From positions 1 to 33,049 of the IMG/VR virus record IMGVR_UViG_3300030090_001544: 33,049 nt of DNA; one strand, written 5' to 3'. The stretch's first letter is position 1. Every line of letters begins with the position of its first letter. The DNA comes from a virus. Positions 8,008-17,274 of this stretch are shown piece after piece. The translations under genes and the position numbers were made by a program. Below the pieces are notes generated by a model. It saw only the letters and a list, made by a program, of their open reading frames with translations. It was not told the origin of the DNA and did no database searches.

Positions 8008-9818
8008 TGGTTGATATTTTTTTTCCAGAGCAAAAAGACGACAAGCCTTTACGAGATGGCTATCACGACTTTGCCAAAGCAGGCACGTTAGATGTTCTGG
8101 GCGCAACCCTTGATGAAACTCTGTACTACAACCCAGCAAGTGCGTTGGGACGCCTGTTGGAGCAAAAGCTAGGCTCTGGCAGAAAAGGCACAACTCTCAG
8201 CGCAGAGGAGTATCAAGACAGCGAGTTTTTTCGTCCTGGCATAGAGGTTGGAGACGAAGGCATCACAACTGGTTTGGCTAGTTTATTGGCTGACCGGCAT
8301 GATGAAAGGCGTGACTTTCAAACAACTCTAAGCCGTTCCAGAGGCGGCATTGGCCTTGGTGCAGCACAGTTTGGCGTTGCAATAGCTGGTAGTTTTCTTG
8401 ATCCGCTGAATGTGGCTTCTGTGTTCATACCATCCGTAGCTGCATCTCGTTTTGCCAGCCTGTCTGCAAGATATGGCACATCAAGATCGAAGATAGCCAC
8501 AGGCGTTGTAGATGGCGCGATCGGTGCTGCTGTCATCGAACCTGTAGTGATTGGCGCTGCTGTCGCAGAACAAGATCGTGATTATGGGTTGATGGACAGC
8601 TTTATGAATGTGGCGGTGGGTGCCGCCCTTGGTGGCAGTATCAATGCCGTGACCGGCGGCATCTCATCTTTTGGACGTTACAGGCGACAAAGACAACTCT
8701 CTAGGCTCAACGCTGTAGAGGCCGATGCAGCACAACGCATCTCAATCACGCAAGTGATGAACGACGAAGAAGTCAATCTTGCGCCTATTGAAGAGAGCGT
8801 ACAAACGCGCACACAGGCTGAAGATGCAGCTATCAGTGAGAAAAAGATTGTCTACAAAACAGATGGCACCCCTGTTGAGGTCGAGGTCTTAGACGTAGAC
8901 AATGATGGCAATATCACTGTGCGCACTGCGGAGGGCGAGGAGAAGAACCTTGATGCCAGTGACTTGCGCAGTAAATCGCCGTTTGATGAAGACTACGAAC
9001 TGAAAGATGAAATGGGTGTTGGCGGCGACATCAATGTTTCTGAGATGGACGATGAGTTCCTGGAGACAAATCTAAGTTTGCAAAAAGAGATTCTTGAGGC
9101 GATCAGACAAAATGAGGCAGATGGCATTGAAAGCAATAGACTTGGCACGCCTGAGACGGTAGAGGCCAATATCAAAGCACTCGAAGTGGAAAAAAAGCGC
9201 AGGGCTGGCGAAACTGTGGACAAGCCCAGAGAACCAGATATTAGTTTTGCAGATGCACAAGAAATAGAAAAATTACGCAAAGAAGCTAAAAAAATAGAAC
9301 GTGACATCATAAAACGCGCAGAGAAAGAGGCAGATGTCGGTTTTCTTGGCAGAATACAAGGGCAAACGTCAGCAGAGCCTGAGTTGCGTCCCACCGCAGA
9401 ACAACAAACAAGACTTGGACAAATTGCTGCAAGGATCAGCGAGTTGGAGTCTGCCGCACCAAAAGCTGATGACATGGTAGATGTGCAAGAAGGCGTGATG
9501 TCGTCGCAGCAGGCAGAGGATCAGGCCAACGCCGCCGCAATGCAAGGTGATGGCCTTGGGCGTCTAGGCGAGTTCCGCGAAGAGGTGCAGGAGATCAAGA
9601 AGGAGTCAATCGAACTTGATGAGCCTGACCCTGTAGAGCTAGAGGCAGAAAACCAAGTGTTGCTTGAGGATTTGGCATCTGATGATGTGCAGGCGATTTT
9701 GCCTGCCGATATCAAAAAGTCATTGTCAGATGTTGAGCAACTTGAAGCCAAGGCAGACAAGTATGAAGAAGTCAGCAGGGCTGGCGCAAACTGCTTGATA
9801 GGGAGTCCAAAGGTATGA
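8007..9818 (+). CDS. internal virion/ejection protein with hydrophobic segments (gp16-like, N-terminal half)
   Basis: A 603-residue protein. Residues about 105-215 are unusually Gly/Ala-rich and hydrophobic (GIGLGAAQFGVAIAGSFLDP, then AAVIEPVVIGAAVAE and MNVAVGAALGGSINAV), as expected for a segment that inserts in a membrane during DNA delivery. The rest is acidic and helical, rich in Glu/Asp/Lys, with coiled-coil character from about residue 340. It ends AGANCLIGSPKV, and its TGA overlaps the ATG of the next gene by four bases. With that gene it probably replaces the single very large gp16 of T7. No lytic transglycosylase motif was recognised. Function is inferred from gene order. Confidence 0.65.
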   Translation: MVDIFFPEQKDDKPLRDGYHDFAKAGTLDVLGATLDETLYYNPASALGRLLEQKLGSGRKGTTLSAEEYQDSEFFRPGIEVGDEGITTGLASLLADRHDERRDFQTTLSRSRGGIGLGAAQFGVAIAGSFLDPLNVASVFIPSVAASRFASLSARYGTSRSKIATGVVDGAIGAAVIEPVVIGAAVAEQDRDYGLMDSFMNVAVGAALGGSINAVTGGISSFGRYRRQRQLSRLNAVEADAAQRISITQVMNDEEVNLAPIEESVQTRTQAEDAAISEKKIVYKTDGTPVEVEVLDVDNDGNITVRTAEGEEKNLDASDLRSKSPFDEDYELKDEMGVGGDINVSEMDDEFLETNLSLQKEILEAIRQNEADGIESNRLGTPETVEANIKALEVEKKRRAGETVDKPREPDISFADAQEIEKLRKEAKKIERDIIKRAEKEADVGFLGRIQGQTSAEPELRPTAEQQTRLGQIAARISELESAAPKADDMVDVQEGVMSSQQAEDQANAAAMQGDGLGRLGEFREEVQEIKKESIELDEPDPVELEAENQVLLEDLASDDVQAILPADIKKSLSDVEQLEAKADKYEEVSRAGANCLIGSPKV

Positions 9819-12481
9819 GTTGCGTAGATGCCGTCATGGAGGCCGCCAAACGCGCTGGCATTGTTCTTGAGCAAGAAGAAGCAGATGAGATCATTGATGT
9901 TCTAAGTGAGCGTCTGTTCAAGCGTGTTGAGAAGGCAGAGGCTGGCGAAGAGCTTGATATCTTCAATCTTGCAAAACAGATCGCTAGGCAAGCGCGTATC
10001 AACGTGGTGATGCAGAAACGCAATCGCATACTCAATGCCAAGGCTTACGCAGACATTTTTCGGTTTATCAACTCTGCGCCTGATGATCCAGCTACAGCGC
10101 TGTCAGCGATTATGGTAGGTGACGCAAGGTATGCTAGGGCTGGCATGAACAGTGTTGACGCACGCCAACAAGGCATCGGTTTGCAGTATGTGGGAGAGTT
10201 GGCTGCTGCTTTGCGAGAGCAAAAGCTAGACAAATTGTTTCAAAGCAAAGAGCTAGAGCCTTTGATCTACGAGGCTATGTTTGATCCTGATAGTTTTCGT
10301 CGCAATAGGGTAGCTAACGATGAGGCCGGTGCAAAAGAGGCGTTAGCGATTGCAGAAACGGTGCAGAAGGTTCAGAAGCGCCTCTTGAAGCGTAAAAATC
10401 GTTTGGGCGCTATGATTGGCGAGTTGAAAAACTATGTGGTGAGGCAATCTCACGACCCAATTTTGATGCGTGCTGGCGCAAAAACAGAAACGGAGTTCGC
10501 AGCGGCGAAAGATAGCTGGGTGCGGTACATGATGGAGCCAGGGCGTCTTTCTGGGCGCACCTTTGAAAACAAGCCAGCCACCGTTGAGCGTCTTGTTGAC
10601 GGCAAACAGCAAAAAGTGCCTTACACAGAAGAGATGTTTCTGGGAGACATTTACGACAACCTTGTTTCTGGGCAGCATCAAAAGGTTGACAGAATGAGAG
10701 GCGATGATGGGTCACAGGATTCTTTAACGCCATTTACAGGCCCATCAAACCTTGCCAAAAAACTTAGTCAGGGCAGAGTGATACACTTTGCAACAGGCAA
10801 GTCTGCTTATGAATACGCAAAAAAATACAGTCGTCAGAGTTTTGCAGAGGCTGTTCTGAACGGTATCGACCATGATGCACAAGCGATTGGTCTGATGGAG
10901 AGGTTTGGCACCAACCCAGAGGCCATGTTCAATCGCGTTCTTGACGATATGAAGAAAAATGCGAGGGGTGAACCAGAAAAGCTAGATAAAATCAGGCGTC
11001 GTGAAAAACGAATGATTAATCAGTTCCGTGAGCTTGACGGCTCAACACGCGCTAGGGGCGCTGGGCGTCCAGTGTTTTTTGGCGCAGACTTTGCTGGCAT
11101 CAGCGCTGGCGTGCGTATGATACAAAACATGTCAAAGTTAGGCATGGCTACCATTTCATCGTTTGGTGACATCGCAACAAAGGCGCATTTCATCAACACA
11201 CGCACAGATCGTGGGATATTCGGCTCTTATGCCATAGCGTTCCGTGACATCTTCCGGCGTTACGGAAAGGATGAACAACGTCAACTGGCGTATCTGTTGA
11301 GTGTTGGCGTCGAAAACATGCTGGGTGATGTTCATGCCAGATTTGGTGCAAATGACAGTGGTCCAGGCATGATTGCCAAAGCGCATCAGATTTACTTTCG
11401 ACTAAACGGTATGACATGGTGGAACAACGCACAGAAAGTGGGTCTTGCACGCATGATCTCTGCTGATCTTGCTAACTACTCCTCTAGGGCGTTTGGTGAT
11501 GTGCCGCAAAGGACACGCTTGAACTTGCAGCGATACGGCTTTGACGAAACAGATTGGAGTCTGATGCGTCATATGGAGCAGAAGGCTGTGGATGGCGTAA
11601 ACTATCTAACGCCAAAGGCCGTCGAGACAATCCCTGATGAGCTTATTGAGCAAGCCGCTCTAGCACGCGCAAATGCCACAAGAAAGCGCAAGCTGAAAAA
11701 AGCCACAGAGGCGATGAAAGATAAATATCGTGATGATTTGTCTACAAAGCTATCAACATATCTGACCGACGCGGCAGATACGGCTATTCCCACACCTGGC
11801 GCAAAAGAGCGTGCGTTTATGAACATGGGCACAGAGAGAGGCACGATCCTTGGTGAGGCATTACGCGCTATCATGCAACTCAAAGGCTTCCCAATCACCT
11901 ATGTTTCCAAGGGAATGAGTGGTGCGTACTATGTCAATAAACAGTTAGGCGGCAGCAGCCGCAGTGGCGTGTTTGGCGTGGCACAGATGATGGTTGGCAC
12001 CACAATGATGGGATATTTGTCGGTATCGCTCAAAGACATTTTGTCAGGCAGAGAGCCAATGGAGGTCTTTGACGAGGACTACTTCCTCAACCCTAAGCTT
12101 CTTACTAAGGCATTTGTGCAGGGTGGCGGCGCTGGCATTTACGGTGATTTCTTGTTTGGCGAATATAACAAGTATGGGCAAAGTTTTACGCAAACGCTGC
12201 TTGGTCCCACATTTGGCTCAATAGATGACATTTTTAGAATATACTCTGATGTGTTGGCAGGCGATATGGATGCCGTCACAAAGAACGGAGCAAGGTTTGC
12301 CAAGAGCCATGTGCCTGGATTGAACCTTTTCTACACAAAAGCAGCGTTTGATTATCTGTTTGTGTATGGTTTGATGGAGCAAACAAACCCAGGGTTTTTG
12401 CGCCGCATGGAGAGGCGTATGAAAAGAGAGAATGAACAGGAGTTTTATTATGCGCCAAGCAGATTTGCCGTTGGCTCCTGA
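9815..12481 (+). CDS. large internal virion/ejection protein (gp16-like, C-terminal half)
   Basis: An 888-residue protein. It begins MSCVDAVMEAAKRAGIVL and is basic and helical, with a middle part (RMIQNMSKLGMATISSFGDI, then FRDIFRRYGKDEQRQLAYLLS and RLNGMTWWNNAQKVGLARM) that I associate with the C-terminal core of large ejection proteins in marine podoviruses. It ends with a region rich in aromatic residues. The ATGA overlap with the previous stop suggests translational coupling. The minus-one frame stays open for only about 17 codons upstream of the ATG, so a fusion with the previous gene would need a frameshift. No catalytic residues can be named. Confidence 0.68.
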   Translation: MSCVDAVMEAAKRAGIVLEQEEADEIIDVLSERLFKRVEKAEAGEELDIFNLAKQIARQARINVVMQKRNRILNAKAYADIFRFINSAPDDPATALSAIMVGDARYARAGMNSVDARQQGIGLQYVGELAAALREQKLDKLFQSKELEPLIYEAMFDPDSFRRNRVANDEAGAKEALAIAETVQKVQKRLLKRKNRLGAMIGELKNYVVRQSHDPILMRAGAKTETEFAAAKDSWVRYMMEPGRLSGRTFENKPATVERLVDGKQQKVPYTEEMFLGDIYDNLVSGQHQKVDRMRGDDGSQDSLTPFTGPSNLAKKLSQGRVIHFATGKSAYEYAKKYSRQSFAEAVLNGIDHDAQAIGLMERFGTNPEAMFNRVLDDMKKNARGEPEKLDKIRRREKRMINQFRELDGSTRARGAGRPVFFGADFAGISAGVRMIQNMSKLGMATISSFGDIATKAHFINTRTDRGIFGSYAIAFRDIFRRYGKDEQRQLAYLLSVGVENMLGDVHARFGANDSGPGMIAKAHQIYFRLNGMTWWNNAQKVGLARMISADLANYSSRAFGDVPQRTRLNLQRYGFDETDWSLMRHMEQKAVDGVNYLTPKAVETIPDELIEQAALARANATRKRKLKKATEAMKDKYRDDLSTKLSTYLTDAADTAIPTPGAKERAFMNMGTERGTILGEALRAIMQLKGFPITYVSKGMSGAYYVNKQLGGSSRSGVFGVAQMMVGTTMMGYLSVSLKDILSGREPMEVFDEDYFLNPKLLTKAFVQGGGAGIYGDFLFGEYNKYGQSFTQTLLGPTFGSIDDIFRIYSDVLAGDMDAVTKNGARFAKSHVPGLNLFYTKAAFDYLFVYGLMEQTNPGFLRRMERRMKRENEQEFYYAPSRFAVGS

Positions 12482-12545
12482 TGACTTTCGTACATTAACG
12501 TTTTCTGATACCTTTGGGCAGATTGGAGTAAAAAATGACTGTTAG
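12450..12545 (+). CDS. possible small overlapping gene, 31 residues, unknown
   Basis: An ATG at 12450 with a good ribosome site (CAGGAG, 8 bases upstream) opens a 31-residue frame, MRQADLPLAPDDFRTLTFSD and so on. It overlaps the end of the ejection protein gene in another frame, spans the 53-base gap, and stops 11 bases inside the tail-fibre gene. It may be a small real protein or a translation-coupling leader for the fibre. It has no recognisable domain. Without comparison to relatives it remains a weak call. Confidence 0.3.
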   Translation: MRQADLPLAPDDFRTLTFSDTFGQIGVKNDC

Positions 12546-15456
12546 CAGCCTCACAACTAAGAACAGTTACAGTGGCAACGGTAGCACCTCTGCCTTCAGC
12601 TATACGTTCAAGATTTTTGATGATGACGATGTTACGGTTATTATCCGCACTGACTCGACGGGAACAGAAACCGTCAAGACCAAGACCACGCACTACACAG
12701 TGTCCGGTGTGGGTAGTGCAAGCGGCGGCACCATCACATTCACATCTGGCAACATCCCAGCGTCAGGCGAGACTGTTTTATTGCTGCGAAACACACCGCT
12801 TACGCAGGCTACAGATTACACGCCAAACGACCCCTTCCCTGCCGCAACGCATGAAGACGCGCTAGATAAACTCACTCTTATCTCTCAGGACACCCAAGAG
12901 GAGATTGACCGCTCTATTAAGTTGTCGCGTGCCAACACGATGACAAGCACAGAGTTTACGGTGCCAGCGGCGACAAGGGCAAACAAGATATTTGGGTTTG
13001 ATGCAAGCGGTGAACTTACGGTTACACAGGAGCTTGGCACATTTAAAGGGGATTGGGCTGCTTCCACCTCTTATGTAGCAAGAGATTTGGTGCGTGATAC
13101 CAGCACTACAAGCATTTTCATCGTCAATGAGGCGCATACATCAAGCGGTTCCTTGCCCCTGACGACCAACACAAACTCATCAAAATATACCCTTATATTG
13201 GAAAGTGCTTTTTCCGGCGTTACCGCAGGCACTGTTTCAGCCAGTAAAGGCGTTTTGGTGGACAGCAACAAGGACATCACAGGCTTCCGTAATGTTACTT
13301 TGTCAGGCGATCTCACGCTTGGCTCTGGTGCTGTTATCAATGAGGCTGAGTTAGAGGCCATTGATGGCGTCACAGCAGGCACAGTAGCGGCATCCAAGGC
13401 TGTAGTAGTGGATAGCAACAAAGATGCTGCCAGCTTCCGTAATATCACGCTGACAGGCGAACTTGACGCTGGTAGCCTTGATGTATCTGGTGACGCAGAT
13501 ATTGACGGCACGCTAGAAGCGGACGCCATAACGCTGAACGGCACGGCCATCACAGCGACTGCCACACTGGACACAGGCATTTCAAACAACAATGTACCAA
13601 AGTTCACCAGCGGCGTGGCCGACAATGACTTCCTGCGTGTCGATGGCACAGCGATTGAGGGGCGTTCTGCCTCCGAGGTATTGTCTGACATATCAGCAGC
13701 ACCCGCGGCTGGTAGTTCCAACATTGTCACAACTGGTGCGCTTGACTCTGGTAGTATTACAAGTGGATTTGGCACGATTGACACTGGCTCAAGCAATATA
13801 ACGACCACAGGCTTGGGTACATTTGGCTCTGTAAATATTGATGGTGGCGCAGTTGACGGTGTTACCATCGGAACCAATAGTGCTGTTACGGATTTGCGCG
13901 TTGACAATCTAAAACTTGATGGCAACACCATAAGCAGCACAAACAGCAATGGTGCAGTTACTATTGATCCCAACGGCACAGGAAATGTTGCGCTTGGAAA
14001 CTTTACGTTTGATGCAGATCAAAGCGTAGGTGCAGGGCAAGACAATTATGTTTTAAAATATGATAACAGTGCTGGCACAATTCAGTTAGAGGCAGAAACA
14101 TCTGGTGGGTTATCAGATATAGTTAATGACTCTAGCCCCCAACTTGGCGGCAACCTTGACCTAAATAGCAACAATATTACTGGCACTGGTAATATTTCGA
14201 CAACTGGAACCGCGACTTTTGCCACTGCCGACAATAATCCACAACTTACGCTGAAGTCTACAGACGCAGACGGCAGTGTTGGACCTATGTTTGATTTAAA
14301 ACGAGACAGTGGCAGTCCTGCTGATTCTGATACTTTGGGCCGTATTCGTTTTTTATTTAACAATGATGCTGCGGAAGAGGTAGAAGGCGTTAGGTTAAAT
14401 TCCATATTAGCAGATGCCTCAGATGGCACTGAAGATGCAACTTTTGTAATAAAACACATGGTTGGTGGGACTTTACAAGACAGTATGCGTTTTACAGGCA
14501 CTGAAACGGTAATTAACGAAGGTGGCATAGACTTAGACTTCCGTGTTGAAAGCAACAGCAACGCAAACATGCTGTTTGTTGATGCAGGGAATGACCGTGT
14601 AGGTATCGGCACAAATTCACCGGCTTCTGGTACGACACTAGATGTTAGTGGTAATGGCGGTGGCGGTGCAGTTGTTAGTCGTATTCGTAACATCGGTGGT
14701 GCGGCGGGAGACGATGCGACACTTGAGTTAAGTATCGCGACAGCATCTGAAGAAATGAGGATTCTGTTTACTGATAGTTCTGGCACAGCGGGTCAAATTG
14801 TTGTCGATGGCGGCGACAATTCTATGGCTTTTGAAACTGGCACATCAGAGGCTATGCGTATCGACAGCAGCGGCGATGTTCTTATTGGCACAACATCATT
14901 TACCAGTGGTGGCGGCGGTATAAAGTTAGGTGCTACCACAGCAAGCAGAGAATTTAGCGCCGACAATACTGGAGCAAGACAGCAAATAGGTTTTCATAAT
15001 CCGAATGGCGAAGTTGGGTCAATCTTTACTAGTGGAAGTGCAACAACTTTCTCTACCTCATCAGACTATCGCCTTAAAGAAAATGTGGTTGCATTGAGTA
15101 ATGCAATTACTCGCGTAAAAACATTAGCACCAAAGCGATTCAATTTTATTGCTGATGCTAATACAACATTCGACGGTTTTCTTGCACACGAAGCACAAGC
15201 TGTTGTGCCAGAAGCAGTCATTGGCACACACAATGAAGTCGAGACTTGGACACAGCAACAAATTGATGACGGTGATGCACCGGACGGCACATCTGCTGGT
15301 GACAACAAGCTGGATGAAGATGACAATACCATTCCTGTTATGCAGGGCATAGACCACAGCAAGCTGGTGCCACTTCTAACCGGCGCACTGCAAGAAGCTA
15401 TTGCGAAGATTGAAACGCTCGAAACTAAGGTCGCCGCGCTTGAGGCCGGATCGTGA
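12535..15456 (+). CDS. tail fibre with T7-type N-terminus and S74-type intramolecular chaperone
   Basis: A 973-residue protein. Residues about 1-140 resemble the T7 fibre N-terminus that docks to the tail (MTVSSLTTKNSYSG, then FKIFDDDDVTVI, AATHEDALDKLTLISQDTQE). The middle is a Ser/Thr/Gly/Asp-rich repetitive shaft with a 50-residue repeat starting at residues 228 and 278. The C-terminus from Ser843 (S-DYRLKENV) to the end is a peptidase-S74 chaperone domain that trimerises the fibre and cleaves itself off before the Ser. A final coiled coil (AIAKIETLETKVAALEAG) is typical. GGAG lies 6 bases before the ATG. It is the likely receptor-binding protein, and its TGA overlaps the next gene. Confidence 0.9.
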   Translation: MTVSSLTTKNSYSGNGSTSAFSYTFKIFDDDDVTVIIRTDSTGTETVKTKTTHYTVSGVGSASGGTITFTSGNIPASGETVLLLRNTPLTQATDYTPNDPFPAATHEDALDKLTLISQDTQEEIDRSIKLSRANTMTSTEFTVPAATRANKIFGFDASGELTVTQELGTFKGDWAASTSYVARDLVRDTSTTSIFIVNEAHTSSGSLPLTTNTNSSKYTLILESAFSGVTAGTVSASKGVLVDSNKDITGFRNVTLSGDLTLGSGAVINEAELEAIDGVTAGTVAASKAVVVDSNKDAASFRNITLTGELDAGSLDVSGDADIDGTLEADAITLNGTAITATATLDTGISNNNVPKFTSGVADNDFLRVDGTAIEGRSASEVLSDISAAPAAGSSNIVTTGALDSGSITSGFGTIDTGSSNITTTGLGTFGSVNIDGGAVDGVTIGTNSAVTDLRVDNLKLDGNTISSTNSNGAVTIDPNGTGNVALGNFTFDADQSVGAGQDNYVLKYDNSAGTIQLEAETSGGLSDIVNDSSPQLGGNLDLNSNNITGTGNISTTGTATFATADNNPQLTLKSTDADGSVGPMFDLKRDSGSPADSDTLGRIRFLFNNDAAEEVEGVRLNSILADASDGTEDATFVIKHMVGGTLQDSMRFTGTETVINEGGIDLDFRVESNSNANMLFVDAGNDRVGIGTNSPASGTTLDVSGNGGGGAVVSRIRNIGGAAGDDATLELSIATASEEMRILFTDSSGTAGQIVVDGGDNSMAFETGTSEAMRIDSSGDVLIGTTSFTSGGGGIKLGATTASREFSADNTGARQQIGFHNPNGEVGSIFTSGSATTFSTSSDYRLKENVVALSNAITRVKTLAPKRFNFIADANTTFDGFLAHEAQAVVPEAVIGTHNEVETWTQQQIDDGDAPDGTSAGDNKLDEDDNTIPVMQGIDHSKLVPLLTGALQEAIAKIETLETKVAALEAGS
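13216..13515 (+). repeat. two-copy 50-residue shaft repeat in the tail fibre gene
   Basis: The peptide pattern GVTAGTV-ASK-V-VDSNKD, then FRN-TL-G-L, occurs from residue 228 and again from residue 278, a 150-base period. The two copies differ at many codons, so this is an old duplication, not a recent slippage. Such repeats are the spacer units of trimeric fibre shafts. Confidence 0.75.
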
Positions 15457-15623
15457 GCAAGCCCACGGCAGCATCTGTCCAAGCACAGATTGACACTCAC
15501 GAAGCTGTTTGTGCAGAGCGCTGGAAAGAAACTATTCTGCGCATCAAGCGCATCGAACATATTATGATTGGCACTGCTGGCACGACGATTATTTTATTGT
15601 TAGGAATTATTATTAATGGATGA
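15453..15623 (+). CDS. small membrane protein, XhlA/holin-like
   Basis: A 56-residue protein with a GTG start overlapping the fibre stop by four bases (GTGA). A polar, charged helix (residues 1-37, including TAASVQAQIDTHEAVCAERW) precedes one C-terminal membrane helix (about 38-54, IMIGTAGTTIILLLGIII). This plan, a cytoplasmic helix plus one C-terminal membrane segment, matches the XhlA-type proteins found in phage lysis regions. Its stop overlaps the next ATG (ATGA). It may help membrane permeabilisation or fix the holin. No functional residue can be named, and the call rests on topology and place. Confidence 0.6.
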   Translation: MSKPTAASVQAQIDTHEAVCAERWKETILRIKRIEHIMIGTAGTTIILLLGIIING

Positions 15624-15808
15624 TCCATGTCTTTCTTTTGTTTGTTTTTGTTGGGCTAGGTGAGGATAAAAGGCTCGTTAGTAACGATATGTATTTCCGC
15701 AGTGTTGATGACTGCGTGTACTTTGCACAAAGACTGCACAATCAGGGACACAACATCACCGCTTACTGTCTGCCAAAAATGGTAGACGAGAACACAAAGG
15801 TCTACTGA
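15620..15808 (+). CDS. small secreted or membrane-anchored protein, unknown
   Basis: A 62-residue protein. The N-terminus (MIHVFLLFVFVGLGEDKR) is a short hydrophobic export signal or anchor. The rest (NDMYFRSVDDCVYFAQRL, then YCLPKMVDENTKVY) carries two Cys that could form a disulphide outside the cytoplasm. I recall similar small proteins in marine phages at this location, without a known role. A spanin-type or lysis-accessory function is possible given the neighbours, but there is no lipobox. It is coupled to both neighbours by overlaps of four bases and one base. Confidence 0.6.
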   Translation: MIHVFLLFVFVGLGEDKRLVSNDMYFRSVDDCVYFAQRLHNQGHNITAYCLPKMVDENTKVY

Positions 15809-16509
15809 TGGACCCCATATCAGCAATGGCAACTGCCTCTGCCGCCTTTTCAGCCCTCAAGAAGGGCTTTGCTATTGGGCGTGATTTAGAGTCAATGGCT
15901 TCTGACTTGTCGCGGTGGATGGGTGCGCTTTCTGACCTAGATCAAGCTGAGAAAGAAGCCAAGAACCCCCCCATATTTAAAAAACTTTTTGGCGGTCAAA
16001 GCGTTGAGCAAGAAGCCGCAAATGTGTGGGCCGCCAAACGAAAAGCGACTGCGCAAAGAGACGAATTACGTCAATGGGTGCAGTTAACGCTCGGTCAAAA
16101 GGCTTGGGCAGATTTGGTCGCTGAAGAGGGGCGTATTAGGAAAAGACGCCAAGAGACGCTGTATCGGCAGCGAGAGCGCAGGCGCAAGTTCGTAGAGATT
16201 GCCGCCTGGACGGTTATGATTGGCGCGGGTATTGCCGTTCTTACATCCTTTGTCTTGCTTCTCAAGTCACACTCGGCCACAGCAGATGATTGGGCGAATG
16301 ACATGACTGTGTGCCGCCTTGTGAAATGTATGAAGGTTAACAAAACACAAGAGGCTTGCGTCTTTAGGGGTGCGCACAATACACAGGAAACACTGTTTTT
16401 TGAGTATGGCGAGTGGAAGCCGCGTGAGTATCTGTGCCAGTGGAACCCAGATCAGCCGCCGCCACCCAATGTGTACGATGTATTAGAGGCCATCAAGGAG
16501 AGCCAGTGA
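15808..16509 (+). CDS. membrane-anchored protein with basic helical N-domain, unknown
   Basis: A 233-residue protein. Residues 1-125 are helical and very basic toward the end (AEEGRIRKRRQETLYRQRER). A single membrane helix follows (about 130-150, TVMIGAGIAVLTSFVLLL). The C-terminal 80 residues have four Cys (CRLVKCMKVNKTQEAC, then LCQWNPD) and end in a Pro-rich tail (DQPPPPNVYDVL). The positive-inside rule places the basic domain in the cytoplasm and the Cys-rich part outside, where disulphides can form. It is placed in the lysis region. The role is unknown. Confidence 0.6.
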   Translation: MDPISAMATASAAFSALKKGFAIGRDLESMASDLSRWMGALSDLDQAEKEAKNPPIFKKLFGGQSVEQEAANVWAAKRKATAQRDELRQWVQLTLGQKAWADLVAEEGRIRKRRQETLYRQRERRRKFVEIAAWTVMIGAGIAVLTSFVLLLKSHSATADDWANDMTVCRLVKCMKVNKTQEACVFRGAHNTQETLFFEYGEWKPREYLCQWNPDQPPPPNVYDVLEAIKESQ

Positions 16510-16718
16510 TGACGGTAGAAGATGTAGCAAGGAAGATGCTGGAGTTGCGCATTTTACCGCGTTTTATGATGCTGATTATGACAGGTGTTTATGTGCGCTG
16601 TATTGAATGGGCGCTATCGCAACCGGATTTGTCAACGCAGCAAAGTGCGTTGATATCCGTGGTCACAGGTGCCATGACGGGTAGTTTGGCAGTCTGGCTG
16701 AATTCGGAGAAGCACTGA
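16509..16718 (+). CDS. holin-like small protein with two membrane helices
   Basis: A 69-residue protein from the ATG at 16509, which overlaps the preceding TGA by one base. Two hydrophobic segments (about residues 17-36, ILPRFMMLIMTGVYVRCIEW, and 48-64, ALISVVTGAMTGSLAVWL) are joined by a short polar loop, the plan of class II holins. The end is short and polar (NSEKH). It lies a short distance before the lysozyme gene. Topology and context support a holin, but another small membrane protein nearby (125 residues) is a competing candidate. Confidence 0.62.
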   Translation: MTVEDVARKMLELRILPRFMMLIMTGVYVRCIEWALSQPDLSTQQSALISVVTGAMTGSLAVWLNSEKH

Positions 16719-17095
16719 TGTTACAAGCGTTGATACCGGCTATCACAGAGCTTGCTGGTGGCTGGCTCAAGGGCAAGGCAGAGGAGAAGGCTGCACAGTC
16801 TAGGGTCAAGGTAGCCAAGGCAGAGGCCGAGGCAGAGGTGATGAAAGTTGCCGCCACGCATGAAGCTGGCTGGGAAAAGATCATGGCTGAAGCCAGCAAA
16901 GATAGCTGGAAGGATGAAGCCTGGACGATTTTGTTCATAGTTATCATAGGCATGTGCTTCATCCCGCCTATGCAACCGTATGTCGATCAGGGCTTTGCCG
17001 TGTTGGAGTCCACGCCTGATTGGTTCCAGTGGGCCATGTATGCTAGTATTGCTGCGTCATTTGGTTTGAGAGGGATCAAGGGGCTGAAGAAATGA
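16718..17095 (+). CDS. membrane protein with amphipathic helix, holin-region
   Basis: A 125-residue protein. It begins with a hydrophobic helix (MLQALIPAITELAGGWL), then a long Lys/Ala/Glu coiled helix (residues 18-60), then one or two membrane segments (about 68-86, AWTILFIVIIGMCFIPPM, and 103-116, WAMYASIAASFGL), and a basic end (RGIKGLKK). Proteins of this plan are common next to holins in marine phages. It may be the holin itself or a helper. It shares one base with the previous stop and overlaps the next gene by four bases. Confidence 0.58.
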   Translation: MLQALIPAITELAGGWLKGKAEEKAAQSRVKVAKAEAEAEVMKVAATHEAGWEKIMAEASKDSWKDEAWTILFIVIIGMCFIPPMQPYVDQGFAVLESTPDWFQWAMYASIAASFGLRGIKGLKK

Positions 17096-17274
17096 CACGC
17101 AAGTTTCCAAAAGTTCCCAAGACAAAGGGCGGCGTGCCAAAGAAATATGTGCGCGGTGCCAAGAACCCCAAGAAGCGTGAGGCAGAAATCAAGCGCACGC
17201 GGCGTCTTTACAAACAAGGCAAACTCACCAAAGCTATGATGGATCGCATCAGCAGGGAGAGGAGTCGCGGATGA
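17092..17274 (+). CDS. small Lys/Arg-rich protein, unknown
   Basis: A 60-residue, very basic protein (more than 40 percent Lys plus Arg) with start MTRKFPKVPKTKGGVPKKYV and end MMDRISRERSRG. It is the first of six consecutive tiny basic genes with overlapping stops and starts. It has no membrane segment. Such proteins could bind DNA or RNA, perhaps in the virion, but nothing in the sequence proves it. I recall similar proteins among uncultured marine phages. Confidence 0.6.
   Translation: MTRKFPKVPKTKGGVPKKYVRGAKNPKKREAEIKRTRRLYKQGKLTKAMMDRISRERSRG

Noticed and set aside
8993-9475. 160-codon minus-strand frame opposite the 603-residue ejection protein
   Set aside because: It is the complement of a Glu/Lys/Asp-rich helix region, which often yields long Ser/Phe/Leu-rich antisense frames. 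No leader, and the plus frame fits the operon.
13071-13979. Long open frame of 302 codons on the minus strand inside the tail fibre gene
   Set aside because: It is the antisense of a repetitive Ser/Thr/Asp-rich coding region, low in complexity (Val/Ser/Pro-rich), without a ribosome site. The plus-strand fibre gene is certain here.
14082-14786. 234-codon minus-strand frame opposite the fibre shaft
   Set aside because: It is a mirror of the same kind of low-complexity coding DNA, without a start signal or a recognisable protein.
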